Assembly (NCBI GenBank): GCA_964472305.1
Contig: CAYYJR010000002.1
Location: 228,977 to 292,976 of the forward strand
Direction: 5' to 3'
From: CAYYJR01 sp964472305
Lineage (GTDB): Bacteria; Armatimonadota; Hebobacteria; CAIYQO01
DNA length: 64,000 bases
Position numbers and translations under genes: made by a program. Shown here piece after piece: positions 44,365 through 52,587 of the stretch. Under the pieces are notes generated by a model. The model was not told the origin of the DNA, did not search any database, and saw nothing but the letters and a program-made list of their open reading frames with translations. Numbering within the stretch: the stretch's first letter is position 1; the number at the start of each line of letters is the position of its first letter.

Positions 44365-45348
44365 ATGACCACGCATTCATCCACCATCACCTTTGGCGCG
44401 ACCGGGTTGCGGGTGAGTCCGGTGTGTTTCGGCACCTGGCAGTTGTCCCCGCGCTTTTGGGGCGAGCAACCGGAGGACGAGGTGATTGCCGCCATGCGGA
44501 CGGCGTTCGATGCCGGCATCAACTTCTTCGATACCGCGGAGGCGTATGGCGACGGCTACGCTGAGACGGTGCTGGGCAAGTTTCTGCGGCAGGTGCCGCG
44601 CGAGCAGGTGGTGGTGACGACCAAAGTTTTCAACCACTTCAATCCCGACGGCAGCCGCTACCCCGACCTGTCGCACGACTACGTGTTGGAGCACTGCGAG
44701 CAGTCGCTCAAACGGTTGCGGGTCGAGACCATCGACGTGTACCTGCTGCACTTTTTCGATCAACTCACCCCGTTCGCGGAGATTACCGCAACGCTGGAGC
44801 AGTTGAAACAACAAGGGAAAATTCGCCATTACGGCGGCAGCAACTTCACCACCGAGCAGTTCCGCGCCGCGCGCAAATTCGGCGCTTATGACGTGATGCA
44901 GCCGCCCTACAGCCTGATCGACTCTGCCGTCGAAGCCGACCTGCTGCCCTACTGCCAGGCGGAAAACATCGGGGTGATGATCTATTCGCCCATGCACAAG
45001 GGCCTGCTCACCGGCAAATATACCGGGCGGGAAACCTTCAACGACTTCCGCCAGCATCACCCGGATTTCCAGGGTGAGCGTTTTATGCAGATCGCCGACG
45101 CAGTGCAAAGCCTGCGCGCCATCGCCGAACGCTACGGCATGACGCTGTATCAGCTCATCCTCACCGCCACGCTGATGCACCCCGCCATTCAGGTGGCGGT
45201 GGTCGGCATCAAAACCGCGCAACAGATTGCCGAAGCCGCCGGCGTGCTGGGCAACACGCTGGAGCGCGCGGATTACTTCGCCGTGCGCACCGCCCTCACC
45301 GCCGGCGGGCAAAAGAAGGTGGCAGATGCGACGGGCACGGTGAAATAG
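44365..45348 (+). CDS. Aldo/keto reductase
   Basis: The 327-residue protein is an NADPH-dependent aldo/keto reductase with a (beta/alpha)8 barrel. The catalytic set is visible: Asp and Tyr in FFDTAEAYGDGYAETVLGK, Lys in VVVTTKVFNHFN and His in DVYLLHFFDQ. YGGSNFTTEQF and LTATLMHPAIQVAVVGIKTA give the cofactor-binding C-terminal part. AAGGAG lies six bases before ATG 44365. It sits between the two MttB-family genes, suggesting it reduces or oxidises an aldehyde or sugar from that pathway. A substrate cannot be named. Confidence 0.94.
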   Translation: MTTHSSTITFGATGLRVSPVCFGTWQLSPRFWGEQPEDEVIAAMRTAFDAGINFFDTAEAYGDGYAETVLGKFLRQVPREQVVVTTKVFNHFNPDGSRYPDLSHDYVLEHCEQSLKRLRVETIDVYLLHFFDQLTPFAEITATLEQLKQQGKIRHYGGSNFTTEQFRAARKFGAYDVMQPPYSLIDSAVEADLLPYCQAENIGVMIYSPMHKGLLTGKYTGRETFNDFRQHHPDFQGERFMQIADAVQSLRAIAERYGMTLYQLILTATLMHPAIQVAVVGIKTAQQIAEAAGVLGNTLERADYFAVRTALTAGGQKKVADATGTVK

Positions 45349-45388
45349 GGGAGACGTATCCGCCGATATGTCCCGTCCGGAGGCTGCC

Positions 45389-46840
45389 ATGATAACCGGC
45401 GAGTTTTGGCAATTGCAGGATGACGCGGCGCTGCGGCGCATCGACGAGGCCGCTGTGCGATTGCTGACGAAAAGCGGCTGCCGCATCGTGCATGAGGGGC
45501 TGCTTGCCCTGCTGGAGGGCGCGGGGTGCCGTGTGCAGTGGAACGCGATGCGCTGTTATTTCCCCGAAGCGCTGATCCGCCGGGCGGTGACGCACGTGGG
45601 GGGGCATGTGGCGGCGACGGTGGCGATTCCCGCCGGATGGAGCCCGCAACGCCATCTCGACCACGGCGGCAGCTTCCCGCATCTGCTGGAGTGGCCGAGC
45701 GGCGAGCGGCGGCTGGCGACGCGGCAGGACATCATCGACATGGCGCGGCTGGCGCATGGCATGGACGAATTCGCCGGACTCGGGCGGGTGCTGACCTGCG
45801 CGGAGGTGGACGCGCGCATCGAGCCGCTATGGACCACGCTGACGCTGGCCGAGCAGACGAATAAGCCCATCGGCGGCGGCGAAATATTCCACGCCGATTA
45901 CATCGCGCCATTGGTGCGCATGGGCGAAGTGCTGCACGATCGCCCCGGTGATACTTCGCTCATCGCCCCCTGCGATTTCTTCATCGCCCCATTGATCTTC
46001 GACCGCAAACAGGCGGAATGCTTCCTGGAAAAGCGCAAATTCGGCCTGGTGAACATGCCCGGCACCATGCCGATCTCCGGCATCAGCGCTCCGGTGACCA
46101 TCGCCGGCACGGTGGCTATCGCCACGGCGGAATTGTTGGCAGGATGGACGATAGGCTTCCTGGTCGATCCCGATTTGCCGGTGAACGGCGTCGTCGCCAG
46201 CGGCTCGCTCGATTTGCATACCACCGCGGCCTGTTTCGGCAGTCCGGAGGCGCTGTTGCAGGACGTCACCGTGGTACAGCTCTGCCGGCGCCTCTACAAC
46301 ATTCACATCGGCGCGGCCGTCAATTACGTCGATTGCAAGCGTCCGGGATTGGAAGCGGTTTTCCAGAAGATGTTCGCGTTGGTGGGCACGCCGTTCGGCA
46401 CCAGCCGCTTCCCCGGCGGGGAAGGATTGCTCTCCGCGGGGCAGGATTACTGCCCGGTACAGCACCTGCTGGAGGCGGACATCAACAGCGCCATCGGGCG
46501 GTTCTGGGGATCGTTCGAAGTGAACGACGCGACACTTGCCCTTGACCTCATCGAAACGCAGATGCGCGGCACGGGCACGAACTTCCTCGATACCGAGCAC
46601 ACGCTGGAGCATTTCCGCGGTGAGCAGTGGTATCCGCAGTGGTTCGACCGCTCGCTATGGCAAGGCACCGCCACCGAAGTGGAGTCGGAGCAAAAACTGC
46701 TGCAACGCATCGCCGTCCGCGTGCGGAATACCATTCGCGATTACCGCCGCCCGGAGATCGACGAGCGTAAACTGACCGAGTTGCGCCGCATTTACGCCGC
46801 CGCCGAGCAGGATATTCTGGGCAAGGCGGTGCACGGGTAA
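45389..46840 (+). CDS. MttB-family (trimethylamine methyltransferase-like) protein, copy 2
   Basis: The 483-residue protein is a diverged relative of the copy at 42689. Family blocks are TLAEQTNKPIGGGEIFHADY, FGLVNMPGTMPISGISAPVT, AELLAGWTIGFLVDP, NYVDCKRPGLEAVFQKMF and NDATLALDLIETQMRGTG. There is no internal TAG, so no pyrrolysine. Since the two copies differ clearly, they probably act on different substrates or form separate complexes. GGAGG lies five bases before ATG 45389; ATG 45368 is seven codons earlier. It is the last gene of the GH4-MttB-AKR-MttB run, 40 bases after the reductase. Confidence 0.88.
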   Translation: MITGEFWQLQDDAALRRIDEAAVRLLTKSGCRIVHEGLLALLEGAGCRVQWNAMRCYFPEALIRRAVTHVGGHVAATVAIPAGWSPQRHLDHGGSFPHLLEWPSGERRLATRQDIIDMARLAHGMDEFAGLGRVLTCAEVDARIEPLWTTLTLAEQTNKPIGGGEIFHADYIAPLVRMGEVLHDRPGDTSLIAPCDFFIAPLIFDRKQAECFLEKRKFGLVNMPGTMPISGISAPVTIAGTVAIATAELLAGWTIGFLVDPDLPVNGVVASGSLDLHTTAACFGSPEALLQDVTVVQLCRRLYNIHIGAAVNYVDCKRPGLEAVFQKMFALVGTPFGTSRFPGGEGLLSAGQDYCPVQHLLEADINSAIGRFWGSFEVNDATLALDLIETQMRGTGTNFLDTEHTLEHFRGEQWYPQWFDRSLWQGTATEVESEQKLLQRIAVRVRNTIRDYRRPEIDERKLTELRRIYAAAEQDILGKAVHG

Positions 46841-46869
46841 CTGCCGGATCGCGGGCATCATGCCTGTGG

Positions 46870-46875
46870 TAGAAT
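46870..46875 (+). promoter_or_regulatory. -10-like hexamer six bases before the phosphodiester glycosidase gene
   Basis: TAGAAT ends six bases before ATG 46882. No ribosome site is present. The -35 is not recognisable. Confidence 0.35.
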
Positions 46876-46881
46876 CTCCCT

Positions 46882-47580
46882 ATGAATACGTTACATCGTT
46901 ATGGGTTGATTGTCGCACTGTTTACGGCATTGCTCGGATGCCGGGCGGCAAGCGTGTCCTGGCAGCCGCTGGCACCGGGCATGGCATTAAGTCGGCTGGC
47001 GTGGCAGGGAACGACCGTGACGGCGGTACGCGCGGAGCCGGGGAAGTGCACCATCCGCGCGGTGTATCGCAAGGAGGGCGCCGGCGCGGGTGCGGTATGC
47101 CCTAAACGCGGCGCGGCGATCAATGCATCCTTCTTCGACGATCAATTCGCGCCGGTGGGATTGCTCATCGTTGACGGAAAAACGCTGCACCGCCAGGTGC
47201 GCAGCAACGGCTACGGACTATTTCTGCTGCGCCGGGGCCGGCCCGCCATCGTGCTGGCGAATACGCCGGCGCCCGCCGGGGTGACGCAGGCGATTGAGTG
47301 CAAACCGCGACTGGTGATCGACGGCGCAATCCCGCGTTTCAAGGCGCAACCGGCCACACGCCGTTCGGCGGTGGGCATCGACGCCCATGGCCGGGTGCTG
47401 CTCGCCGCGTCGGCGGGCAGGTTGACGCTGGAACAATGGGCGGCGTGTCTGCGCGACGGGCTGGGGTGTGCCAACGCGCTGAACCTGGACGGCGGTCCCT
47501 CCACGCAACTGACCGCGCGCGGGAGTACCAGCGCGAATATCCCCGGCGCCGCAGTGCCGGTCTTCCTGACCGTTTATTGA
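46882..47580 (+). CDS. Phosphodiester glycosidase (NAGPA/DUF2233) family lipoprotein
   Basis: The 232-residue protein starts with a lipoprotein signal, LIVALFTALLGCRAAS, with a lipobox Cys at residue 20. The domain is of the NAGPA type: INASFFDDQFAPVGLLIVDG is the first conserved block, and ALNLDGGPSTQL near the end is the hallmark with Asp-Gly-Gly. Relatives uncover mannose-6-phosphate by removing GlcNAc-1-phosphate, or remodel cell-wall phosphodiesters. This copy would act at the cell surface on teichoic-like or exopolysaccharide linkages. It has a start-proximal TAGAAT box and converges with the caspase-like gene, their ends overlapping by seven bases. Confidence 0.9.
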   Translation: MNTLHRYGLIVALFTALLGCRAASVSWQPLAPGMALSRLAWQGTTVTAVRAEPGKCTIRAVYRKEGAGAGAVCPKRGAAINASFFDDQFAPVGLLIVDGKTLHRQVRSNGYGLFLLRRGRPAIVLANTPAPAGVTQAIECKPRLVIDGAIPRFKAQPATRRSAVGIDAHGRVLLAASAGRLTLEQWAACLRDGLGCANALNLDGGPSTQLTARGSTSANIPGAAVPVFLTVY

Positions 47581-50500
47581 TACCCCCCGCTTCTGCGCAG
47601 CAAAGCGGCGGCCTGGAGAGCATTGTTTTTCACGGCCAGCGCCAGCGGGGTTTGCCTGTCGGCGTTCTTCTCGTTCACCAGTGCTCCCCGCGCGAGCAAC
47701 TTTTCGACGATGGCCGACCGGTTATAAAATGCGGCGATGTGCAACGGAGTGGCGCCGTTTTTGTCGTGGGCATTGGGGTTGGCGTTGGAGGCCAGCAGCA
47801 GGCTTGCCATTTCCGGAGTTTCCATGCTGGCCGCCCAGTGCAATGGGGTCAAGTTGTTGCTGTCGCGGGCATTCACGTCAGCGGCACGCGCCAGCAATCG
47901 CTCGACGACGCCGGATTTATTGCTGAAAACGGCGTTGTGCAGCGCAGTGACGCCGTTCTTATCACCCTGGTTCATATCCGTCCCGCGCGCCGCCAGCAGA
48001 TCGAGCATCTCCAGTTTTTCCGCCTCGGTCGCGTAGTGCACCGGGGTACGGCCTGTCCTGTCACGCGCGTTGAGATTGGCACGCCGGACGATCAGCGCCT
48101 CCGCCGCCTTCAGCGCGTTCTTCTTCGCGGCCAGGTGCAACGGCGTGGCGCCGGCGTTGTCGACGCCGTTTATTTCCGCCTCGAATTTTAGCAGCATGCT
48201 GACTATCTCCGCGTCATTGCCCATCGCCGCCCAGTGCAGCGGGGTGCGACCATCCTTGTCCTTCACCCGCGGGTCGCCGCCATCCTCCAGCATCTGGCGC
48301 ACCACCTTCGCGCGGCCGTACAACACCGCCAGGTGAAGCGGCGTGCGACCAGTGTCGTCCTTGCTGCCGGCAACGGCAAAGGGCAGGAAGAAATCCATCA
48401 TCGTACCGCGGTCGTATTGGCGCGCGATGTCGAACGCGGAACGGCCTTCGTGGTCGACCTTGTTCAGGTCGGCACCTTTGGCCAGCAAGCGGCCTGCCAG
48501 GTCCTGGTTGCCGGCGGCGGTAGCCAGATGCAGCGGCGTCATCCCCGCGCCGTCGGCGGCGTTCACTTCGGCTCCCCGCAACAGCAGCAGTTCGACCAGG
48601 TCGGGACGATTGGCGGCAACCGCCCAGTGCAGCATCGTACGCTGGGCATGATCCCGTCGCTTGACCAGATCATCCTCAGCCAGCAGCATCTCGGTCAGTT
48701 CACGTGCCGTCATGGCGGTGAGATCGGCGTGCTGCATCCATGCCAGCACGGTGGCCATGGCCGCCGCATCGGCGCCCACCAGCACCGGATGCTGACGCTT
48801 TTCCGATAGCTCCTCAACACGCTTTGCCACAAAATCGTTCAACTCGCCCAGCGTCACACTGCCATTCCGCTCACCGGCGTCGGCCTTACCGCTCAATCCC
48901 TCCACCACCGCTTTCACGAAGGCGCTGTGTCCCCAATCGCCGCGCCCGCGTGCGATTTCATTCGGTTTGGCAGCATAGAGCAACAGCGGTTTACCTGCCA
49001 CCGGCACACCCCTGACCGGCTGCGCGGTATCAGCCAGCACCAGCACACGGTCGGCGGCACTCTCAGCCAGCAGGCCCATCAGCTCGCGCCAGCTCAACGC
49101 CGTCTGCGCCAGATCGGTCATGTCGATGTCGTAGGGGGCGAAGCAGGCGGTACCCTTATCGAGCATGCGGTGCCCGGCGAGAAAGACGATGACGATATCA
49201 TCCTTCGCCGCTTGCGCCTTCACCGTGCGCAGCGCGGCGCGCATGTTTGACAGCGTTGCCTGCTCGTTGGTCAACGCAGTCGATGAGACGGCGCTGAACG
49301 AGCGGTCCATGCGTTTCGCGATAAACTCCGCCAGCGCCTGCGCGTCGGACGCCGCGTAGGTGAGGCGGGGAATATCGACGCCCTGGTAGGTATTGATGCC
49401 CACCGCGAGTAGGATCAGTTTGGTGGCGATCGGCTTGCCGCCGGGACGGTACAGCGTCACCTCGGCCGGTGCGCTTTTTAGATTGTCGCTATCGTAGGCG
49501 ATAGCACGCAGGATCATCCGCATCTCGCTGAACGGCAGCGGCAGTTTCAGGTGGAAGGCGTATTGCGGTTCCGTCGGTTTTTCGACTGTCAGCGCGCGGG
49601 CAATCTCCGCCGACGCCGGCTGGCCGTTCACGGTGAACTCTACGCGGGTGATGGGGCGCAAGCCTGCCGCCTGTATCTCCACGTCGATGACCTGGTCATA
49701 TACCTCGGCGTCCTGGCGTGGAGAGACGAACCCGATGTTGGGCGGCAGCGTTTTCGCGGTCAGCGCAGGCGCATCGTCCGGCAGGTCACCCGCCAGCGCT
49801 TGTCGCACGCATTCGGGTCGTGCAAAGATTGCCGCAAAGCTGTCGCACGGGTACCGCGTGTCGCCGAACTGCCAGCCGGCGATGGCGTCCGCACCGCGCG
49901 AACAGGCATAATACCCCTGCGGGATTCCACTAAGCCAGGCGGTACCCTGGTGGAAGCTGAGCAGCGTGACCAGCGGTTTACCATCGGCATCACGAATCGC
50001 CACCGCGCCATCATCGGTCCAGGTGGCCGAACGCGCGGCATCCGGGCTTAACATCTGTCCGATGCGCGGTTCCCGTACGTTGCCGGTCGCGGTCTCCCAC
50101 AGCAAGGTGGTCTGATCGTGATAGCTGGCCGCCAGCGTCTTGCCATCCGGACTGAACGCCAGTCCTTCCAGTGCGCCGTCGTGCTCGGTGAGCGTGCGTA
50201 AGGCGCGCGCGGTGGTAACGTCCCACAGCGCCGTGCCGGCATTGGTAAAGCGCTTTACCACCTCGTCGAAGACGCCGGTCGCCACTGCCAGCGACCGTCC
50301 ATCCGGATTGAAGGCGAGTGCGGCGACTTCAGCGGGTTGATCGGGCAGTATTTTCTGCGGGAATTCGCCGTTCAGGTCACGCAGGATGACGGTTTTATCG
50401 TTTGCGCCGGAGGCGAGCAGCGTGCCGAGTGGACTGAAGGCGACGGCGTAAACCGGCAGATGGTGCTCGGTGAAGGTTTGCTCGACTCGTCCGGCGGCGA

Positions 50501-50981
50501 CATCCCACAGCACGACGGTGGCGTCCGCCCCGCCGGAGACCAGCTTGTCGCCGCGCGGATTGAACGCCAGCGACAGCACCGCGCCGTCGTGCTTCACCAG
50601 TTTATTCAGCGCGCGCCGCCCGGCAACATCCCACAGGATAATGAAGCCATCTTCACCGGCTGAAGCCAGCGTGCCGCTGTCCGGGGTGAAGACGAAGGCG
50701 TTCACGGGTCTTTTGTGCCCGGCAAGAAGACCGAGACATTGACCGGTGGTCAAGTCCCAGAGCACGATGACGGTGTCATTCACCCCGGTGGTGACCAGCA
50801 AGCGGCCATCCGGACTGAAGGTGACCAGCCGCACCGCTCCGCGTTGCGCGGCAGGCAGATTCAATACCGGCAATGCAACACCGGCGGCGGGTGGTTTGAT
50901 GACGAATTCGTCAGCGGCGCAAACGGCAATGCCAGCCGCCAGCACGGCGCACACCGACAGGAGACACAATACACCACGCAT
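47574..50981 (-). CDS. Exported WD40 propeller - degenerate caspase-like - ankyrin repeat protein
   Basis: The 1135-residue protein has a signal peptide (GVLCLLSVCAVLAAGIAVCA, cleaved at about residue 23). Residues of about 45-340 are seven WD40 blades (for example VTFSPDGRLLV, IILWDVAGRRALN). Residues of about 345-415 are a linker found in WD40-caspase proteins (GYYACSRGADAIAGWQFG). An Ig-like part lies at about 415-515. A caspase-fold domain is at about 520-745: LILLAVGINTYQGVDIPRL, IVIVFLAGHRMLDKG with His604, and VLVLADTAQPVRG, where DACHSG is expected, so the catalytic Cys is Ala653. Eleven ankyrin repeats fill about 780-1135 (TPLHLAVLYGRAKVVRQML). It is therefore probably not a protease but a binding or scaffold protein in the envelope. 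GGAGG lies eight bases before ATG 50981. Confidence 0.93.
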   Translation of the reverse strand: MRGVLCLLSVCAVLAAGIAVCAADEFVIKPPAAGVALPVLNLPAAQRGAVRLVTFSPDGRLLVTTGVNDTVIVLWDLTTGQCLGLLAGHKRPVNAFVFTPDSGTLASAGEDGFIILWDVAGRRALNKLVKHDGAVLSLAFNPRGDKLVSGGADATVVLWDVAAGRVEQTFTEHHLPVYAVAFSPLGTLLASGANDKTVILRDLNGEFPQKILPDQPAEVAALAFNPDGRSLAVATGVFDEVVKRFTNAGTALWDVTTARALRTLTEHDGALEGLAFSPDGKTLAASYHDQTTLLWETATGNVREPRIGQMLSPDAARSATWTDDGAVAIRDADGKPLVTLLSFHQGTAWLSGIPQGYYACSRGADAIAGWQFGDTRYPCDSFAAIFARPECVRQALAGDLPDDAPALTAKTLPPNIGFVSPRQDAEVYDQVIDVEIQAAGLRPITRVEFTVNGQPASAEIARALTVEKPTEPQYAFHLKLPLPFSEMRMILRAIAYDSDNLKSAPAEVTLYRPGGKPIATKLILLAVGINTYQGVDIPRLTYAASDAQALAEFIAKRMDRSFSAVSSTALTNEQATLSNMRAALRTVKAQAAKDDIVIVFLAGHRMLDKGTACFAPYDIDMTDLAQTALSWRELMGLLAESAADRVLVLADTAQPVRGVPVAGKPLLLYAAKPNEIARGRGDWGHSAFVKAVVEGLSGKADAGERNGSVTLGELNDFVAKRVEELSEKRQHPVLVGADAAAMATVLAWMQHADLTAMTARELTEMLLAEDDLVKRRDHAQRTMLHWAVAANRPDLVELLLLRGAEVNAADGAGMTPLHLATAAGNQDLAGRLLAKGADLNKVDHEGRSAFDIARQYDRGTMMDFFLPFAVAGSKDDTGRTPLHLAVLYGRAKVVRQMLEDGGDPRVKDKDGRTPLHWAAMGNDAEIVSMLLKFEAEINGVDNAGATPLHLAAKKNALKAAEALIVRRANLNARDRTGRTPVHYATEAEKLEMLDLLAARGTDMNQGDKNGVTALHNAVFSNKSGVVERLLARAADVNARDSNNLTPLHWAASMETPEMASLLLASNANPNAHDKNGATPLHIAAFYNRSAIVEKLLARGALVNEKNADRQTPLALAVKNNALQAAALLRRSGGYQ

Positions 50982-51097
50982 GGGAACATCCTCCACGCAA
51001 TTTTCGAACTCCCATTCCCGGGACAAAACCATATTCCCGCACGTGCCGCAACGCTGTGGGCGTCATGCGCCGATCATGCTCCACCACGGCGTGCGAG

Positions 51098-52315
51098 TTA
51101 CGGGAGGATCCCCTTTTCCGGCACCGGCAGCAGGATGCGGACGTGGGTCACGTCCTGCAGCGCAGTGTTGGCCCATGCGGGAAACGGTTTCGTGACATCA
51201 GGATCCAGTGCGAAGTGGGGCATCGCCTGCCACGGGCCATCTTTGATGCGCACATCCACCTGCACGCGAGAAACGAGCAGGCGCAGCCAGTCCGGCGACT
51301 CGTAATCGTTGGGCGCCCAACTTGGCCGCATATAATTGAGAAAGAGGGGCGCGGTGCCTTCCCACGACGGTGCGCGCGCGTCCAGTGGGCCGATCACCAT
51401 CCATTGGGTCATGGTGCGGGCACGCGTCATCTCCGGGCTCATGGCATGTTCGCGTGGGATAATCTGAAAGCCACTGGTCTCGCCGAACAGTGACGTTGAG
51501 ATGTCAATGACGCCGCAATGGTTGGCGCGCAGCCGGCCCGTATCGGTGAATTTCGTGCCGGTAAAGCGTCCCACGCCTTGCACGGGTTTCAGGACCTGTC
51601 CGATCACCGTCTCTGTACCATCCCACGCCAACGCGGTGATGAAGCCGCCGAAGCGATTTTCGAAGATAAAGCCCTGCGGGGAATCTTTCGGCTGCAACAC
51701 GCGGATGACGAACACGTCGCCTTTGCGCGGAGCATAGCCCTCCGGCATTGGCATCAGGCCGTCGGGACGCTCCAGCAGCACCGGGTTGCCGAGGATGGGT
51801 GACCAGTCGCCGCCGAAGAGGCCGGTGCCGGCGGGGATATCGGTATAGATGCTGGAGTCCGGCGACATATACGACAGCGCCGCCTGCTCCTTGCGCTCCG
51901 TCGCCAAGTTCATCTCGTCGGGGATGATCGAAAAGATGACCCCCTTGTCATCCTTCGCGTTGTAGCCGGTGCGGATATGAATCGCGTTGACCGCAGTGGC
52001 GGCGACGGCGCTGGATGGCGCCCACTTGCTGGCGGTATACCCCTGGTTGCTCACCTTTTGCGTGAAGGTGAGCACGCGGCCCAGCAGCATCCACGTTTTA
52101 CCGCCGTCGCGCGAGCCGGTGATCAGTCCCCGGGCCTGGTTCTCGAGCCGCACCCGGTAAATCTCCACTTGCGCGTGCTGTTGATAGGCTTGAATCTCCG
52201 GCGATGGCCCATGGCTGGCACGCCGGCGCATCAATGTCGCGGGGTCCTCCTGCGCGAACAGCCCTGCTGCCGTCGTCAGAATGATGGTGAGTGCGATGAA
52301 CATGCGGGTGAGCAT
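51098..52315 (-). CDS. Exported protein of unknown function
   Basis: I do not recognise this 405-residue protein. It begins with a signal peptide (MFIALTIILTTAAGLFAQ, cleaved near residue 23). A helical start with QAYQQHAQVEIYRVRLENQ is followed by beta-rich sequence with Gly and Trp, including GSRDGGKTWMLLGRVLTFTQ, IRTGYNAKDDKGVIFSII, MPEGYAPRKGDVFVIRVLQ and NHCGVIDISTSLFGETSGFQ. Only one Cys is present in the mature part. The sequence looks like a beta-sandwich or propeller. AGGAGG lies about eight bases before ATG 52315. It has its own promoter (52354-52384) and sits directly upstream of the caspase-like gene on the same strand. Confidence 0.82.
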   Translation of the reverse strand: MLTRMFIALTIILTTAAGLFAQEDPATLMRRRASHGPSPEIQAYQQHAQVEIYRVRLENQARGLITGSRDGGKTWMLLGRVLTFTQKVSNQGYTASKWAPSSAVAATAVNAIHIRTGYNAKDDKGVIFSIIPDEMNLATERKEQAALSYMSPDSSIYTDIPAGTGLFGGDWSPILGNPVLLERPDGLMPMPEGYAPRKGDVFVIRVLQPKDSPQGFIFENRFGGFITALAWDGTETVIGQVLKPVQGVGRFTGTKFTDTGRLRANHCGVIDISTSLFGETSGFQIIPREHAMSPEMTRARTMTQWMVIGPLDARAPSWEGTAPLFLNYMRPSWAPNDYESPDWLRLLVSRVQVDVRIKDGPWQAMPHFALDPDVTKPFPAWANTALQDVTHVRILLPVPEKGILP

Positions 52316-52353
52316 TCGATCCCTCCTGAACACCGAATCGTGGGGCTGCTGCT

Positions 52354-52384
52354 AGTATACCCCCCGCGCCGGGGAATATGTCAA
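52354..52384 (-). promoter_or_regulatory. Promoter with perfect -35, long spacer and spacer palindrome
   Basis: On the minus strand TTGACA (52384-52379) and TATACT (52359-52354) are separated by 19 bases, two more than optimal. The spacer contains CCCCGGCGCGGGG. Long spacers with a central dyad are the hallmark of promoters controlled by MerR-type activators. Transcription would start near 52347, about 30 bases before the exported-protein gene. Confidence 0.6.
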
Positions 52385-52587
52385 CGCGCATTCGCCCGCG
52401 CATGTTGACTCTTCTGCTTTGCACCCCAACCCCGTGCCCCTGTTCACTCCCAGGCAGAGCAACGTGGTCTGGCCGCGTATTGCTCCGGTGCTCAAGGGCA
52501 ACACGGAGCAATGGACCGCCAGGGCACCCCACGTCCCGCCAATGACGGGGCCATCCGCGATGGCATCGGGGGGGCACGCGCGGGACG

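Noticed and set aside
42689..46840. Pyrrolysine-type MttB
   Set aside because: Neither frame has an internal TAG, so pyrrolysine use is not supported.
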